From NCBI GenBank assembly GCA_032718865.1, contig JALUTQ010000040.1, positions 434,001-498,000 on the forward strand: 64,000 bases of DNA. The letters are read 5' to 3'. This document shows, piece after piece, positions 44,421 to 55,854 of the stretch. Position numbers and translations under genes: made by a program. Position 1 is the stretch's first letter. Every line of letters begins with the position of its first letter. The notes under the pieces are model-generated. The model was not told where the DNA came from. It did not search any database and saw only the letters and a program-made list of their open reading frames with translations. This stretch comes from Tilletia caries (lineage: Eukaryota; Basidiomycota; Exobasidiomycetes; Tilletiales; Tilletiaceae).

Positions 44421-45438
44421 CGTCGTCCACGCGGTTTTCGACGCTGGCGAGCATCTTGGAGTCGGATCGTTTCCGGAACGCTTGGCGGCGGCCCGCGAGC
44501 GACTGGAGGATGCTCGACGCCACATCCTCGCCGCGCGGGAGGTCCAGAAACAGCGGTACGACGGAAAGCGTGCGCCGGTTCCGCCCTTGGCCGTGGGGAT
44601 GCGAGCTTGGATCCGTCTGGCCGATCGTCCCGTCGCTGGTACCGGCCAGGACAAACTCGCCGCCAAGAAGCTTGGGCCCTTCCTCGTGGAGGCCGTCCTC
44701 AGCCCGCATCGTGTCCGCCTCCGCCTGCCGGATCACCTGCAGATCGACCCCGTGCTGAACGTTGAGCAGCTGGACTTCGCGCCGACCGATGTCGACCCCT
44801 TCGCTGCTGAGCGGGAGCGATTGTCGGGTTCGGTTCGTGCTGTTCCGTCTTCGGTTTCGGGTGACCCTCTTGGCGTTGCGCTGCCGGACGATCCTCCTGC
44901 CTCCTCCGCTTCGGCCGACGAGCTCGCACTTGCTGCTGTCCCTCGCGTTCGACGGGCGCCTCGCACTCTGCGCGAATTCGACCTTGGGACGGTCTCCGCC
45001 GCGCCCTCTCCACCGGTTGGGTCTGATGCGTTGGCCGATGCGTTGGCAGGGCCCATCGGGCGTCCTCGTCGCCTGGTAGTGGATGGACGCGAAATGGTGC
45101 TCCAGGAACGACCGGTGGCTTTCTTGTCTCGGTTGACATCGCCGGCGGAGAGCAAGCTCGTCGCGTCCGAGCTCGAACTTGTGTGCTTCACATGGGCTTA
45201 CCACAAGCTGGCACACTTGTTCGAGGGAGTCTTGGTGACCGTCGTTACGGACCACGCTCCGATGGAGCGCATGCTCAGCTCCTCCAACGCGATTCCATAT
45301 GGCCCGACCATTTCACGCTGCCGGGCCCTTGTCATGCCGCATCTCCCCAACCTGCGGTTTGTCTACCGCCCCGGTGCGTTGCACACCAACGCTGACGCTC
45401 TCTCGCGCCTGCCGCCCGCCTCTGGTTCTGAATCCTGA
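44384..45438 (+). pseudogene. Fused integrase C-terminus and RNase H remnant
   Basis: An open frame of about 350 residues after the gag overlap. First part (about 44540-44800): QKQRYDGKRAPVPPLAVGMR, WIRLADRP, KLGPFLVEAVL, VLNVEQLDF, the C-terminal (linker and SH3-like) segment of a gypsy-type integrase. After a low-complexity linker, the second part (about 45110-45420) reads PVAFLSRLTSPAESKLVASE, TVVTDHAPMERML, FVYRPGALHTNADALSRLPP, the C-terminal half of Ty3/gypsy RNase H; the first catalytic Asp motif and all of the reverse transcriptase are absent. Integrase sequence upstream of RNase H matches the order of Gmr1-like elements rather than standard gypsy. It cannot encode active enzymes. Confidence 0.85.
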
Positions 45439-45468
45439 CCGGGGACGGTCAGCTTTTTGCGGTGGGGA

Positions 45469-45771
45469 TGTGCTGAACGGTATATACACGGTATATTCGT
45501 TCTCTCACCTTTTCGGTTCCTTTCTCGGTTCCTTTCCTTCTCTTCTCTCTTTCCTTCCCGCACAACGCCTCACGATCGTTGCGCAACGTTGCCACTTTTC
45601 CCTTCCTTTTCTTCACGCACCTTTTTCCGTACTTGCAGCTCGGCTATAAAAGGCGCGATCTCATTTGTACTTAGATGAAATCAATTCAGCCTTCACACAC
45701 ATTAGAACACAAGAACAAGAAACACTAATCCAGATACAACCAGAGCACAGGTACATAGTCTATCCATTACA
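45469..45771 (+). repeat. 3' LTR
   Basis: 303 bp, differing from the 5' LTR at about one base (ATTAGAACAC versus ATTACAACAC) by eye. Confidence 0.9.
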
Positions 45772-47800
45772 CGGAGCGCCCCGGAGTTTCGGGGAAACTC
45801 CGCACTCCGTCTGGCATTCGAGCTAGTCACTCCGTACTCCGGCGAAAAGTTAGCTCCAGGCCTTGCCATACTCCGTACTCCGGGGACATGACAGGCTTGC
45901 GCTCCGTACTCCTGCAGAATCCAATCAGCGGGAGTAAATCCTCGAAAATTCACTCCGTACTCCGTACTCCCCCGGAGTGAGGCCCCGACTAGTCGGGGAA
46001 CTCCGGGAAACCCACTCCGGGGCTTACTCCGCGCCCATCCTTAGCTCAGCCTTTCACCAGAGCGACACCACTCTCAATGGCGCATCGAACTCAGTAGCAC
46101 GAACTCGTAGCTCCAGCAATTCCAGCTCGGGATATGGCCCAACGATGACGCCCTTCACCTCCGAAGGGTGTCAGCTTGAGTCCTTACCCGCTCAAGAAGA
46201 AGTGGTGACAATGGACGCACGAGCCTTGTCCAAATATCAACCGATTCAACAGCCAGCCTCCCCTGCTATCGTCTTTTCGCTGCTTGAGGACGACACCGGA
46301 CGCTCGGCAAGTCCTGCTTCAGAGGCACCCGACGGCGGCCTCGCCTTCGCATCTGCCAGTCAAGTCGCACCTGGCAGACCAGACTCGCTCTTCTCCTACG
46401 TTCGTCCTAACTCCATCTCCCTGGATCTCACGCGCGGCTACACGTACTCTCGCACAGCGACACCTACGTGGGATCAAGGAAGCGTCTATGCTTCTTCTCA
46501 GGTCGGACACTCGATCCCGTCAATGCCGCCATCTATCGCACCGACAGGTCCCATACCGCCAATCCCTTTACTGGGCTTGTCTTCGCTGTGCGGACGGGGT
46601 CGGGCTCGGTCGGGAAGTGGCAGAAGTGCGTTCTCGCGGCGGTCTTTATACGCGGTTCGTCCAAGTTCCTCGGTCTCGATGCGCCCAGGTTCGTCCGGTA
46701 GCTCGCGCCGCTCGTTGTCCCGTCCCGGGGCGATGACACCATTTGGGGCTGATTTCGGCTTGCCCGTCCCGCCGCATCGTAATCCGTACCAGGACTACGA
46801 CACCATGTCGTTCCTCGACGTGGAAGAGGCTATGATCGAGGAAATGGCGAGTATGTCTCTGCCTGGATCAAGACCGACGTCTCCTGTACGCCATTCGGGC
46901 CGCTTGTCGCCGGCAAGTCTCCACGGATCGGCCAGGCGCTGGTTCCGCTCCTCGGGGGTAGTAACCCCACCGCCGTCCCTCTCAGCAAGTGTCCTGCCCC
47001 TCTGGAACTCCAACCCATCATCTTACCGTCCTCGTTCTTCCACCGCCTCCTCAAGTCTAGTGGCTGTCCATGGTACGGGGAGCTCTTTCGCCGCGTTGGT
47101 TAAGGCTCTGGCGAGGGGACGATCGCAGAATCTCAACACTCAAATGGACTCTACGTCGTCGGCGCAGGAGGTTGTGCCGGCGGAAGAGACGGTCACACAC
47201 GAGTCGAGTCCTGACAACATCGAGTTCGCCAAATCGCGTTACATTCCCGCAACTGCGACAAAGGTCGGCAACGATGCCAGCGCAGCTCAATACGGGACTG
47301 AAAGCAATGGAGATGATTCCATCGCCTTTGAGGAGATGGCGGACGAAGAGAACGTCCAAAGGACAGCGTTCAAGATGGACCTCCGTCGGCGCAGCAGCTA
47401 TCCAATTGTGCTCAGCACGGTCTCTAGCCCACACTTCCTTCCTCCTGCTTCCGGCTCTGTGGCCAGGTTTTCTCACCCCCAGCCTCGAACCCAGCCGACA
47501 CAGACGAGGCCTCTCCCCATTTCCAACGACCGTTTGTCTTGGTTCAGCGCGCAGACGAGTTGGAGTGACCGCTTCGGCAGCCGTCCCGGCTCCCCCGCGG
47601 CGAGCTGGCGCAACTCAACTGCTTTGGAGGACAGCGCGCGTTCTGGTGCTGGAACACCTTCTTCGTTCGCTTCCTTCTCTGCATTAGACTTCTTCGCCAG
47701 CACACACCAAGACCATACAACACCGATCGGCTACGTCTCCGCTCTTGATCCGGGCGAGGATTGGGAGGGCCTGAGACGAAGTCCGCAGCCTGGGCCATGA

Positions 47801-48741
47801 GGACAGCTTCGGTGCCCGCACTGTTATCGCAGCCTTTCCAACTTGATGCCCGACGATGGCGACGAACGCCATCTGTCCCATGTCGGCGAGCTGTTGTGGA
47901 CGACGTTGGATGACTTTGACGACGGATCTGCGATACAACATCACCGTCGTCCGCCCGGGCCCCGGAGTCTGGGTATCGGGTCCCCAGTAAAGATAGTGAC
48001 CTGGCTGAAGGCCAGAGGATCCCCCAGACTCGGTGTGGACCTCTGGTCCTTATGACCTGGCAGAAGTCTTGGTAGATTTCCTCCGAAACTGACTGGGGGC
48101 GTTCCCCAACGGGACACAAAAAACATGTCATGAGATTACATATAGATTATGGATGAAAGTCAGCTTGGCATGGCTACGCAGAAGCTCAGGGTAGCTTCGC
48201 TACCCTTCGTCTGCTTCGCCACGCCGTTGTGACCGTAGCTATCATTATCATTGTTCATGTAACATGTTGAATGTTAATCAAGGTACTTAACAGTTAACAC
48301 ACGTAGTGAATCATCCCGCACGGCCGTAAATCGGGAGCCACAGAGCTATGCGGAGGAGAAGCGGGACGGAATTGACAGCGAGCCTCATGGACGTGACCAA
48401 GGTAGATAAGTATCAGCTTTGAGCTGTGGTGTTGATGCCTTGGATAAGTCAGTGAGTGCCAGATGGGCGGCCAAGCGTACATCCGCCTAGCAACAGCGTG
48501 ATCGGCCGACGGAATTAATTAAAAGTGACACTTCAGAGCGTCCCCAGTGCACGAATTCTCTTTCAACTGCGCTCAAACTTGGGGCGGTAACAGAGGATAG
48601 CCATAAGATCAAGATATATTAGAACTGAAAGGTGTGTTTGCTTGGTGCGAAAAAAAAAGTTTCAATCGATGTCGAGAGTAAAAGTTCGGCCGAAATTCTA
48701 ACCAGGCTCAAGGAACCCCAGAACTTATCGGGTCCCCAGTA
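47801..48741. other. Intergenic, with an apparent empty site related to the next mariner-like element
   Basis: Contains TATCGGGTCCCCAGTAAAGA at about 47974-47993, which reads like the uninterrupted form of the flanks of the element at 48742 (left flank TATCGGGTCCCCAGTA at 48727-48741, right flank TAAAGAT at 49669). No supported ORF. Confidence 0.5.
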
Positions 48742-49668
48742 CAGTCGTTCCAGAAAGTTTTGACACCCCCAGGAAAAAAAAATTGGAGAACGCGGAACAC
48801 AATTTTTCCTGGAAAATACGGCCCATAGGTTCCATATGTGTAGCGGGCTTCCAGTTCCAGCACATCGAATCATCAATCGACACCACTACCATTTGTACAG
48901 CCTCGACCTTCCTCATACTTGAATTGACCCTCTCCCCTCTTCCTTCTTATTCAGATCTGATAGGTAACGTCTCATAGGCAGATCTCCTGGACGTGCGCAC
49001 TTGTACGCCCGAGTACAGTTCATGCTCCGATGCGCGTTCCTGCTGCTGTTCGTCGCTCACCTCTCTTGTACTGACCCTTACTTATATTTTCTCTTAGCTG
49101 ACTCATCCTCTTCCTTAATCTCCATTCTCTGACACACACCCTGTTCTTTCTGTGTCTCTTTCCCCGACTACCGCAGTAACCCCCCTCTTCTGACCAACCA
49201 AACGCAGCTGTCGCCTATCTCACCTCTGCCTCGACGCCTCGTCCTCTAGCACGTCAGGTCCTTCTCCGTTTCGCTCATCCCTCTCCCTCCACACTCTCGA
49301 CTCTCTCAACACCGTCCCCTGTCACTCTCTCCCCGCCCCTCGACGGTGTCTCTATCTCATCTTTCTTGGCACCCCGTCTTTTTCCCTCTCCTTCTTAACA
49401 GTTTCACACGCCGTTCCGCCCGCTCTCTCTTCTTTCTTGCTTTCCTCTCTTTGTGTCTGGGAATCAATGTCGGCAGTTATTCCCATACATCATTCCTGTC
49501 TCTGAAGATTCGCCGCGCCATAAAGCAGCTCCTGCCTGCTGGCCAGTAATCCTTGCTCTTACACAGATCGCAATGAGATGTTTTTGTCCCGAAATTCCTC
49601 CACATATTTTTCTCTCCAGCGCTCCCACATTTTAATTTTGGCCGCGTCAAAACTTACTGGAACGACTG
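48742..49668. mobile_element. Tc1/mariner-like MITE
   Basis: CAGTCGTTCCAGAAAGTTTT (then GACAC) at the left and its inverted copy (one or two differences) at the right end, flanked by TA (48740-48741, 49669-49670). The 927-bp body has no ORF. The region 48900-49550 is CT-rich, like a fungal promoter or leader, so the element may have captured host sequence. Confidence 0.8.
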
Positions 49669-51460
49669 TAAAGATTCACCAATCGTCTCGTCTCTCCACC
49701 CGAAAACTCTCCCTCCCTCCCTCGTGCTGCGCTTGCGTCTGCCTATTTAATATACTACTATCATAGACACAGTCCCCTAATAATCTTCACCTATACTAAT
49801 ACAATACATAAGTAATTCTCTCCCCCCTCCTGCTGGGCTTGCCTTTGCTTTGACCTGCCCGTAATTGTCAAGGCTGGTTGCCTGGTTCGTTCCAAAGATT
49901 CAAGATGTGAGTGTGATACACAACAGGGCTGGCGAAAGCTGATGATGAAGGGCGGGGACGAAAGCACGTCGTCCTCGAGCCGGCACAGGAGAGCCAGCAG
50001 GCGAGCTGCGCGTACCCGGGATGTTTGTACCTCGATTCGGGATCAAAATTTCCATTCCCGTCCTGCGAGTAGGACGGAGGCGGCTGTCGCTGGCAGCTGT
50101 GCTTGGATGGCGACACTCTCCGCAACGCCGCCGGCCCCCCTCCCCCCTCCTTACTTTGCCGGAAGGTGAGGCGGGCCACAGAGAGTCCACTCGGCGCTGG
50201 CGTACCGAGTTGGACTCAAAGGGAACCAGAATTGGCCTGAAGGATAGGTCGAGCACAACATCCTGTCCACGTCTGCAGGAGGTTGGATGTTCGATCGAGG
50301 AACTTGAGCCCTCGAGCTCGAGTGTAGGGGAAGGAGGTTGGGCAGCCTGGGCCTTGAAGACGACGGAGGAGAGAAGACAAGGCTTCAACTGCGGCAAAAG
50401 TTCGCCAATGAGGACTGCAAGGCAGAAAGAAAGAGTCAGCTTCAAGGTGAGGGTACATGGCCTTCACCACCTGCTAACAGCGCTGTGAAGATTTGAAAGG
50501 ATCAGGGAGGAAAGGAACTTGAGGTTAGCGAAGATATGTTAGCTGGTCATGTTGCCGCGGGCGGAAGTCGACACGATATCCACGGAACAAGTGTGTTGCT
50601 TCTCCGTCTCGACCACCATGACTCTCCTTCATCCACCCACTCGCTCGAATTCCAGCTGGCCTCGGCCAGACCTCAAGGAGGCTCGGCCCAAAGCTTTCAT
50701 CTGGCCTGGCAGAGGGAGGGACAAGCCAAATGCTCGAAGTTCGGTTGCGACAGGGCCCATTTGCGGGAGAAGAGGGGGTTCGTGGAAGGGTTGGAGGACG
50801 AAAGGCTGGAGGAGAGCGGCATGCGACATGCGTGATGCGTGTGACAGAACTGGATCTTAGTCCCGACTCCCGAGGGCCGAGATGAGGTGGCGGGAGATGA
50901 GGGCAATTCACGCGTCAACCCAAGTCTCACTCCCGCGCCCTCTCGGCCTCAGGCACTCTCAGATGGTGGACGTTCTGCTGCCTGATGGATGCGAGACGAA
51001 GGCTGACTTTCTCACCTCACCAACTCTTTCGCCATACATACTGTATCATGCCCACTCCCATGGCTCGGCTCTTGCCTTCACTTCACATCTTCATCTCCCT
51101 CTCGTTCTAGACCACCTCGCTGATCTCTCTCTTTCTTCCCAGCGACAGTGCACATTTCTTCTTCATCTTGACATCGCTCTCGCTCCCCATTAAAGAGAAG
51201 AGCTTTCAGCAGGTCCCTCGCCATGGTCTTCCACCTTTTACTCACCCTTCCTCCTCTTTCACTTCTCAGCTCGCCCTCGTTTGATTTGCTCCTCCCTCTC
51301 ACTCACTACTCCCATCTCTTCCTCATAAAGCCGACCTTCAAGCAGGTTGTCGATCAAACCGTTCTCTGCCACATCCAAGCCCTCTCGCCTTCTTCCCTCC
51401 CACATCGTCTCTACACACATATTCTCCTCTCGTCGCTTTTCAACCTCTCCCTTCGTCAAA
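49669..51460. other. Intergenic, upstream of the metalloprotease
   Basis: The minus strand shows a weak open stretch around 50445-49900 and another at 50911-50525 without conserved motifs. About 100 bp near 50615-50715 are clearly similar (roughly 75% by eye) to about 52515-52615, 3' of the metalloprotease gene. The 51000-51400 part is CT-rich and probably the metalloprotease promoter and leader. Confidence 0.4.
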
Positions 51461-52446
51461 ATGAGATTCGCAGTCTTTTTTGCTTCCATCCTCACTCTCG
51501 TCGCCGTCCCGGCCCTCGCTACACTCCCTACTCGCACGTGTGGCACCACCCACTTCGACGCCGCCGCCGAGACCAGAAACCAGCAATTCATCCAGGCCTA
51601 TAGCCGAAGAGCCGTCCACACGCCCCTCAATCGATCTGTGCCCGTGTACTGGCACACCATCCATGACGGCTCCTTAGGCTTACTTTCATCGTCCCAGATC
51701 CAATCCCAGATCGACGTGCTCAACCAGGACTACGCCAAGGCTGGCTACTCCTTCCACCTCGTTGGTTCCGACTGGACTCACAACGCTGACTGGTTCTATA
51801 ACATGTTCAATGGGTCTTTTCAGGAGCGGGCTATGAAGACGCTCCTCCGTCGCGGTGGCGCCGACACTCTCAACATCTACACTATGAATTTCAATAACAT
51901 CGTCGGATTCTCCGCGCTCCCTCAGAACTACGCGTCCGGGCCCTGGAGGGATGGCGTTGTCATCTATTACGCCACGTTGCCTGGGGGTGGCTTCTCGCCC
52001 TTCGATCTCGGCCGCACAGCAACACACGAGATTGGACACTGGCTCGGACTTCTCCACGTCTTCGAAGGTGGCTGCAGCGGCAATGGCGACTTTGTTTCCG
52101 ACACTCGTACGTACAGATCTTGTGAAGGATCAGAGCTGACGGCGGGTCTGACTTTTTCTTCCTTCTGCTCTCCCTCTTTCTCTGCAGCTCCTCAAGTCAT
52201 TATGACCTCCGGTTGCCCTTCTTTCCAGGACTCGTGCCCGGGCGGCGGTGCTGACTCCATTCACAACTTCATGGAGTGAGTCCACGGGCGCTCTTGTTCT
52301 GACGATCTCCCTCCCGTCTCTTGACTGATGTGTTTTACCGGCCCTCGTCCATCACCAGCTACACGGACGACGCCTGCATGAACCAGTTCACCAAACGACA
52401 AATCATGCGCATGCATGCCCTCACGCAGACGTACCGAGGCATCTAA
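51461..52446 (+). CDS. Secreted M43 (MEP1-type) zinc metalloprotease
   Basis: Three exons (51461-52106, 52188-52275, 52359-52446) give 273 residues. The signal peptide is MRFAVFFASILTLVAVPALA. The catalytic zinc motif HEIGHWLGLLHVFEGGC fits HExxHxxGxxH, and the Met-turn region reads HNFMDYTDDACMNQFTKRQ, both characteristic of pappalysin-family M43B proteases such as MEP1. Cysteines in CPSFQDSCPGGGADS and the final CMNQ suit the disulfide pattern. The residues before HNFMD are split by intron 2. M43 members cleave extracellular proteins in fungi; expression control is not visible. The upstream ATG at 51347 is in frame but would precede the signal peptide, so 51461 is preferred. Confidence 0.93.
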
Positions 52447-53243
52447 GCCGAGCTCTTGCCTGAGGCGGTCTGAGCAGTGAGCAGTGAGCATTTGTCTCTC
52501 TTCCCTTGCCTTTCCCGGTCCCTCCCACCATAATGTCTCTCTTTCGTCCACCCGCCTCGCTCGGATTCCAGCCGGCTTCGCCCAGACGCCACGGAGCGTC
52601 GACTCAATCCTTTCACACATATGTCCCTCGCTGCTTTGTGTCGATACGATACCCCCTGGCTGTTGGCTGGCCGCTTGTCATGCGAAAATGATCCATTCCT
52701 TTGCGACAGGCAACAAGGTCCATCCTTCATGGCATCCATTTTCGGCCTTTGCGCCTGACTTTGGCGCGTGAGTGCGTGACTGTCTCTCAGCCGACAGATG
52801 CAAAATGAAACGGAGATCAGCCGGCCAATAATGAAGCGGCACCGAGGGCGGAGGTTTCATCCCATTTGCCGGAGTGAGATGTTTCAGCTGCGGCGTTTGG
52901 GCGACGTCATGCGTCATGATTGGCAAATGACGACGACGTGCTGCTTGGTTTGGTCGAGGGTCTTTTCCTTGCCTTCCTCATCGTCGCTCTCTGTTGTGCT
53001 CCCGGCATCGCTGGCCGCTGCATCGTCGCTGGAATTGCGATCTGACGTTCACCCGGGGCGCGGTCCCTGGGGACAATGAATGCTGTGAAGTGGAGTGGTG
53101 ATATAAAGCGCGTCGTTCCTTGCTTCCCCTCTGGCTGACTCCCTCTTGCTCACCTTCATTCTCCCCCTCTTTGGTCCTCAGCTCCGAAGTGTAAGCTCCT
53201 CGTCCTTGCCTATCAAGACCTTACCTCGCCAATACCGCTTCAA
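52447..53243. other. Intergenic and promoter region of the 53244 gene
   Basis: Includes the diverged 100-bp repeat shared with 50615-50715. A GATATAAAGCG element at about 53099-53109 is a plausible TATA box. No gene seen. Confidence 0.4.
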
Positions 53244-54408
53244 ATGGTTCAGCGTCCTCTCCACGGCCACTACTGGCTCGCACCCGTAATCACCGCCGGC
53301 TGCTGGCTCGCCAACATCATCGGCCTCCTCGTCATCTGGACCGTCCGGGACGACAAGCGAGAATACGAGCGCGAGGAAGCCTCCGTGGTCTTCATATCCG
53401 ACGTCGGCGCAGCGCATAAGACCTATTTCATCATTCTATCCAGTTGCACGGCTGCCTTTTATGTCCTCACCACCTTCTTGGAGCGGCATTTGAGACATGT
53501 GCGACGGATTCCTGGGTCGGTCAAGCAAAAGCAGACTCATTTGGACATTGCTTCGGTCGTGTTTGCTTGTTTTGGTGCGGCCTCGATAGTCCTGCTCTCG
53601 GTCTTCGATGGTGAGTTTTACATGCACTCTTTCTGGATTGCCTGCAGCGTCACGCGGAATACTGACGAGATCATCTTCCTGTGCCCCCTTGCGAACCCTT
53701 CAACAGCCTTCAACTACTCACGCGTGCAGTGAGTATTTGTGCGGCAATGCGGTTCTCAGCTACGTAATCTGACCCCTCTTCTCAACCCTCTTCCAGCTGG
53801 AGTTTCGCCTTGCTCTTCATCGCTACTGTCGCCATCTCCGTCCTCCTCCAAACGATCCAAGTTATCTCCCTGTCCAAAGACCACGATGAGCGGGAATACC
53901 ACCTGCGAGCTGTAGCATGGGTCAAGCTTTCCATTTTCATTGCGGCCATTCCTGTCGTCCTGATCTTCATCATCACCTACGGCATCTGCCAGGGATCCGC
54001 ACCAGACGGAGACGCCAAGTGTGATCGCGTGGTCAGCACGGCCGCCGTATGCGGTGAGTTTTGTTCGGACCCTGGTTCTCCTAATCTTAATCTGGCTGAA
54101 CGTTCCTCTTCGCTTCACGCAACGCAGAATGGGCCGTCTCCTTCCTGCTCGCCCTCTTCTTCCTCACCTACGTCTTCGACTTCCTTCCCGCCCGGGCCTC
54201 CGCCAAGCGTGGTCTCGACGAGACCGGAACACAGATCGACGACGCTACCCTGGCCGAGGCTTCCGGACACGGGAACAAGCCGTATGCGCCGTACGCAGTG
54301 GCGAAGGATATGGGCCCGCATCACACCGATGAGGAGTACAACATCGCGATGGAGGAGGCGCGGAGGGAGTTTGCCAGTGCGCCGGCGGAGGCGAAGAGGC
54401 AGGCCTAG
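53244..54408 (+). CDS. Sfk1/FRAG1/DRAM-family membrane protein
   Basis: Four exons (53244-53610, 53708-53729, 53797-54053 and 54128-54408) join to 308 residues; exon 2 is only 22 nt. Hydrophobic spans: WLAPVITAGCWLANIIGLLV, TYFIILSSCTAAFYVLTTFL, ASVVFACFGAASIVLLSVF, FALLFIATVAISVLLQTIQV, KLSIFIAAIPVVLIFIITYG and WAVSFLLALFFLTYVFDF. The conserved core of Frag1/DRAM/Sfk1 proteins (FD plus AFNYSRVHW at the third loop) is visible across exons 1-3. The C-terminal 55 residues are charged and cytosolic (AVAKDMGPHHTDEEYNIAME). Yeast Sfk1 assists plasma membrane phosphoinositide signalling; here function is inferred from the fold only. Confidence 0.8.
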
Positions 54409-55854
54409 GCATAGACACATTCTTTCTCGACAAACCTCAGGACGGGCCGTGCCGAAAGGGCCATCTTCAATCTTGAAGATGGCAAGATACCACCACCAAA
54501 CAAATCCTTCGCGTGCGGCCCTCCAACCTTGTACGATAAACCTCTATATTACGAACGACACGGTTTCCGATGACCTTTCTATTTCTGAACGGGACAAACG
54601 GTCTGTACATACATACTTTTGCTTTCGCTCTTTCAATTGCACATCGATCTTATCGAACTCACTGTGGGATCCGTGAAGCTCCAGCTGCCTATATATCCTC
54701 TGCTCCGGGCTCCCGCCTCTGCTATCGCCTTCGAATAACGCAGCGAAGGGCGAAGGGCGAAGGGCGAAGGCTACCACAGTTCTCGAGTCACTAGCCACAG
54801 TTACGAAGTGCGTGCGAGTCTACCTCTTCTTGCTGCTCGGATTCACGATCCACAGTCCGACTACTATATGTAAGTACATACATACATAGTCCACTCCGTT
54901 GGTCGCGACTCGCGATGCTTATAGTCTGACCTCGTCAGCGAACTCACATCCCGACCCCGACCAAACAACCAGCTGCTCGTGCGCCGTCCCGCTGTATTGT
55001 ATACACATGCGTCCCACAGAGTCACCACAACAATTTGCGCTCCGTCTATACTACTATGTAGGTCCCTCATTTGAGCCTTTTGTCCCCCTTCTTGTCTTCC
55101 GTTTGTACTTCTTCATAACCACCAACATCAATCCACCTTTTCACCACAACAGCATGGCCTCGCGCCACAGGTCCCGGTGGCGGCAGTCATGGGCATCAGC
55201 CCCCGCGCCGTGCTTGGTGCCTTGAAATCATCTCGAAAGGCGTGCGCCTGTATTCATGTCGCTCGTCGGCCAATTCGTTCGTCCCTCGCTTGCCTCTGTT
55301 CCCCGACGGAGAATGGCGCTAACCTTTTTTTCCGATTGACCTTCCTCCAACTCACAACGAGCCAGATCTGGGCTAGGCAGGCCGCAGGATACAGCAGGCA
55401 CTCCGCACTACATAGGTAGGCAGGCGCGCGGCGTCGAGCTGAGCGCTATCGGTCTCGGGTGTGCACTGTGCATCGTGTGCTTCTATCTCTTCGGGCTGCA
55501 AACTGCATGTGTGCGGGACTGTAAGAACGCAGGCGCATCCGGTCGGTGGAGCGCCTGCTTTATTCGAACTTCAGCGTTTCAGCTAACCAGGTCCACAATC
55601 CACATGCTTGATGCTATGTACAAGCCTACAAGCGCTGACTGACTCTGTCCAGTCTCCCCGTCAAAAGCAGTCCTGTCCAAGATTCTGACCCGCCCTCTTG
55701 GATGAATTCCCTCTGACGTCTGCCCACATTTCTGAACTCCTCCCTTCCAACTTCTCAGCTCTGATTGCAGAGGCATCATCTCTTCAGGTCTAGGTCTGCC
55801 TTCTTCATCAAATCCCAATTCGTTAGCTCGTCATTATTTTCCAACCCAGCAAGA
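54409..55854. other. Intergenic, promoter of the 55855 gene
   Basis: Contains a GCGAAGG tandem repeat (about 54742-54768) and a TATATGTAAGTACATACATACATAG AT-rich segment near 54864-54890. No ORF with motifs and no RNA gene were seen. Confidence 0.35.

Larger units (their letters stand above)
43171..45771 (+). mobile_element. Internally deleted LTR retrotransposon with INT-before-RNase H order
   Basis: Two 303-bp direct repeats (43171-43473, 45469-45771) begin TG, end CA, and differ at about one position; a 5-bp duplication CGGAG flanks them (43166-43170, 45772-45776). Total 2601 bp. A purine-rich GGTGGGGA precedes the 3' LTR. Internal region: a gag-like ORF (43542-44420), then a pol remnant in the +1 frame (about 44380-45438) with an integrase C-terminal segment followed by a partial RNase H. 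Protease, reverse transcriptase and the integrase core are missing. The near-identical LTRs indicate recent transposition, so trans-supplied proteins are required. Confidence 0.93.
42652..46043. mobile_element. hAT-like element C, split by an LTR retrotransposon
   Basis: Perfect 17-nt terminal inverted repeats TAAGGATGGGCGCGGAG and an exact 8-bp duplication (42644-42651 and 46044-46051), both hAT features. Without the LTR insertion it is 786 bp (42652-43170 plus 45777-46043) with no ORF. Its body is full of CTCCGTACTCCGG-like words in both orientations. The element inserted into coding sequence of the 41209-47800 gene. Confidence 0.92.
41209..47800 (+). pseudogene. Transposon-split gene for a Ser/Thr-rich single-pass membrane protein
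   Basis: Two long frames, 41209-42651 (481 residues) and 46052-47800 (582 residues plus stop), are separated by a 3392-bp transposon and share its 8-bp duplication GCTCAGCC. The codon phase is continuous across the duplication (ending DSSA on the left, FHQSD on the right), so without the insertion there would be one 1063-residue protein. As it stands the left part ends in a TAA supplied by the transposon end. A transmembrane helix lies at about 153-175 (LPIALSVTFISIALIASIGF) followed by basic residues (LLHRR). Both flanks are Ser/Thr-rich and repetitive. The layout resembles fungal cell-surface sensors or mucins, but there is no clear signal peptide and I recognise no family. Neither half has other disabling changes, so the break is recent. 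Confidence 0.8.

Noticed and set aside
45461..45468. Canonical tRNA primer binding site opposite the polypurine tract
   Set aside because: Sequence after the 5' LTR (TGGTGATGAGAGGG) only partly resembles known tRNA 3' ends; I did not assign a primer tRNA.
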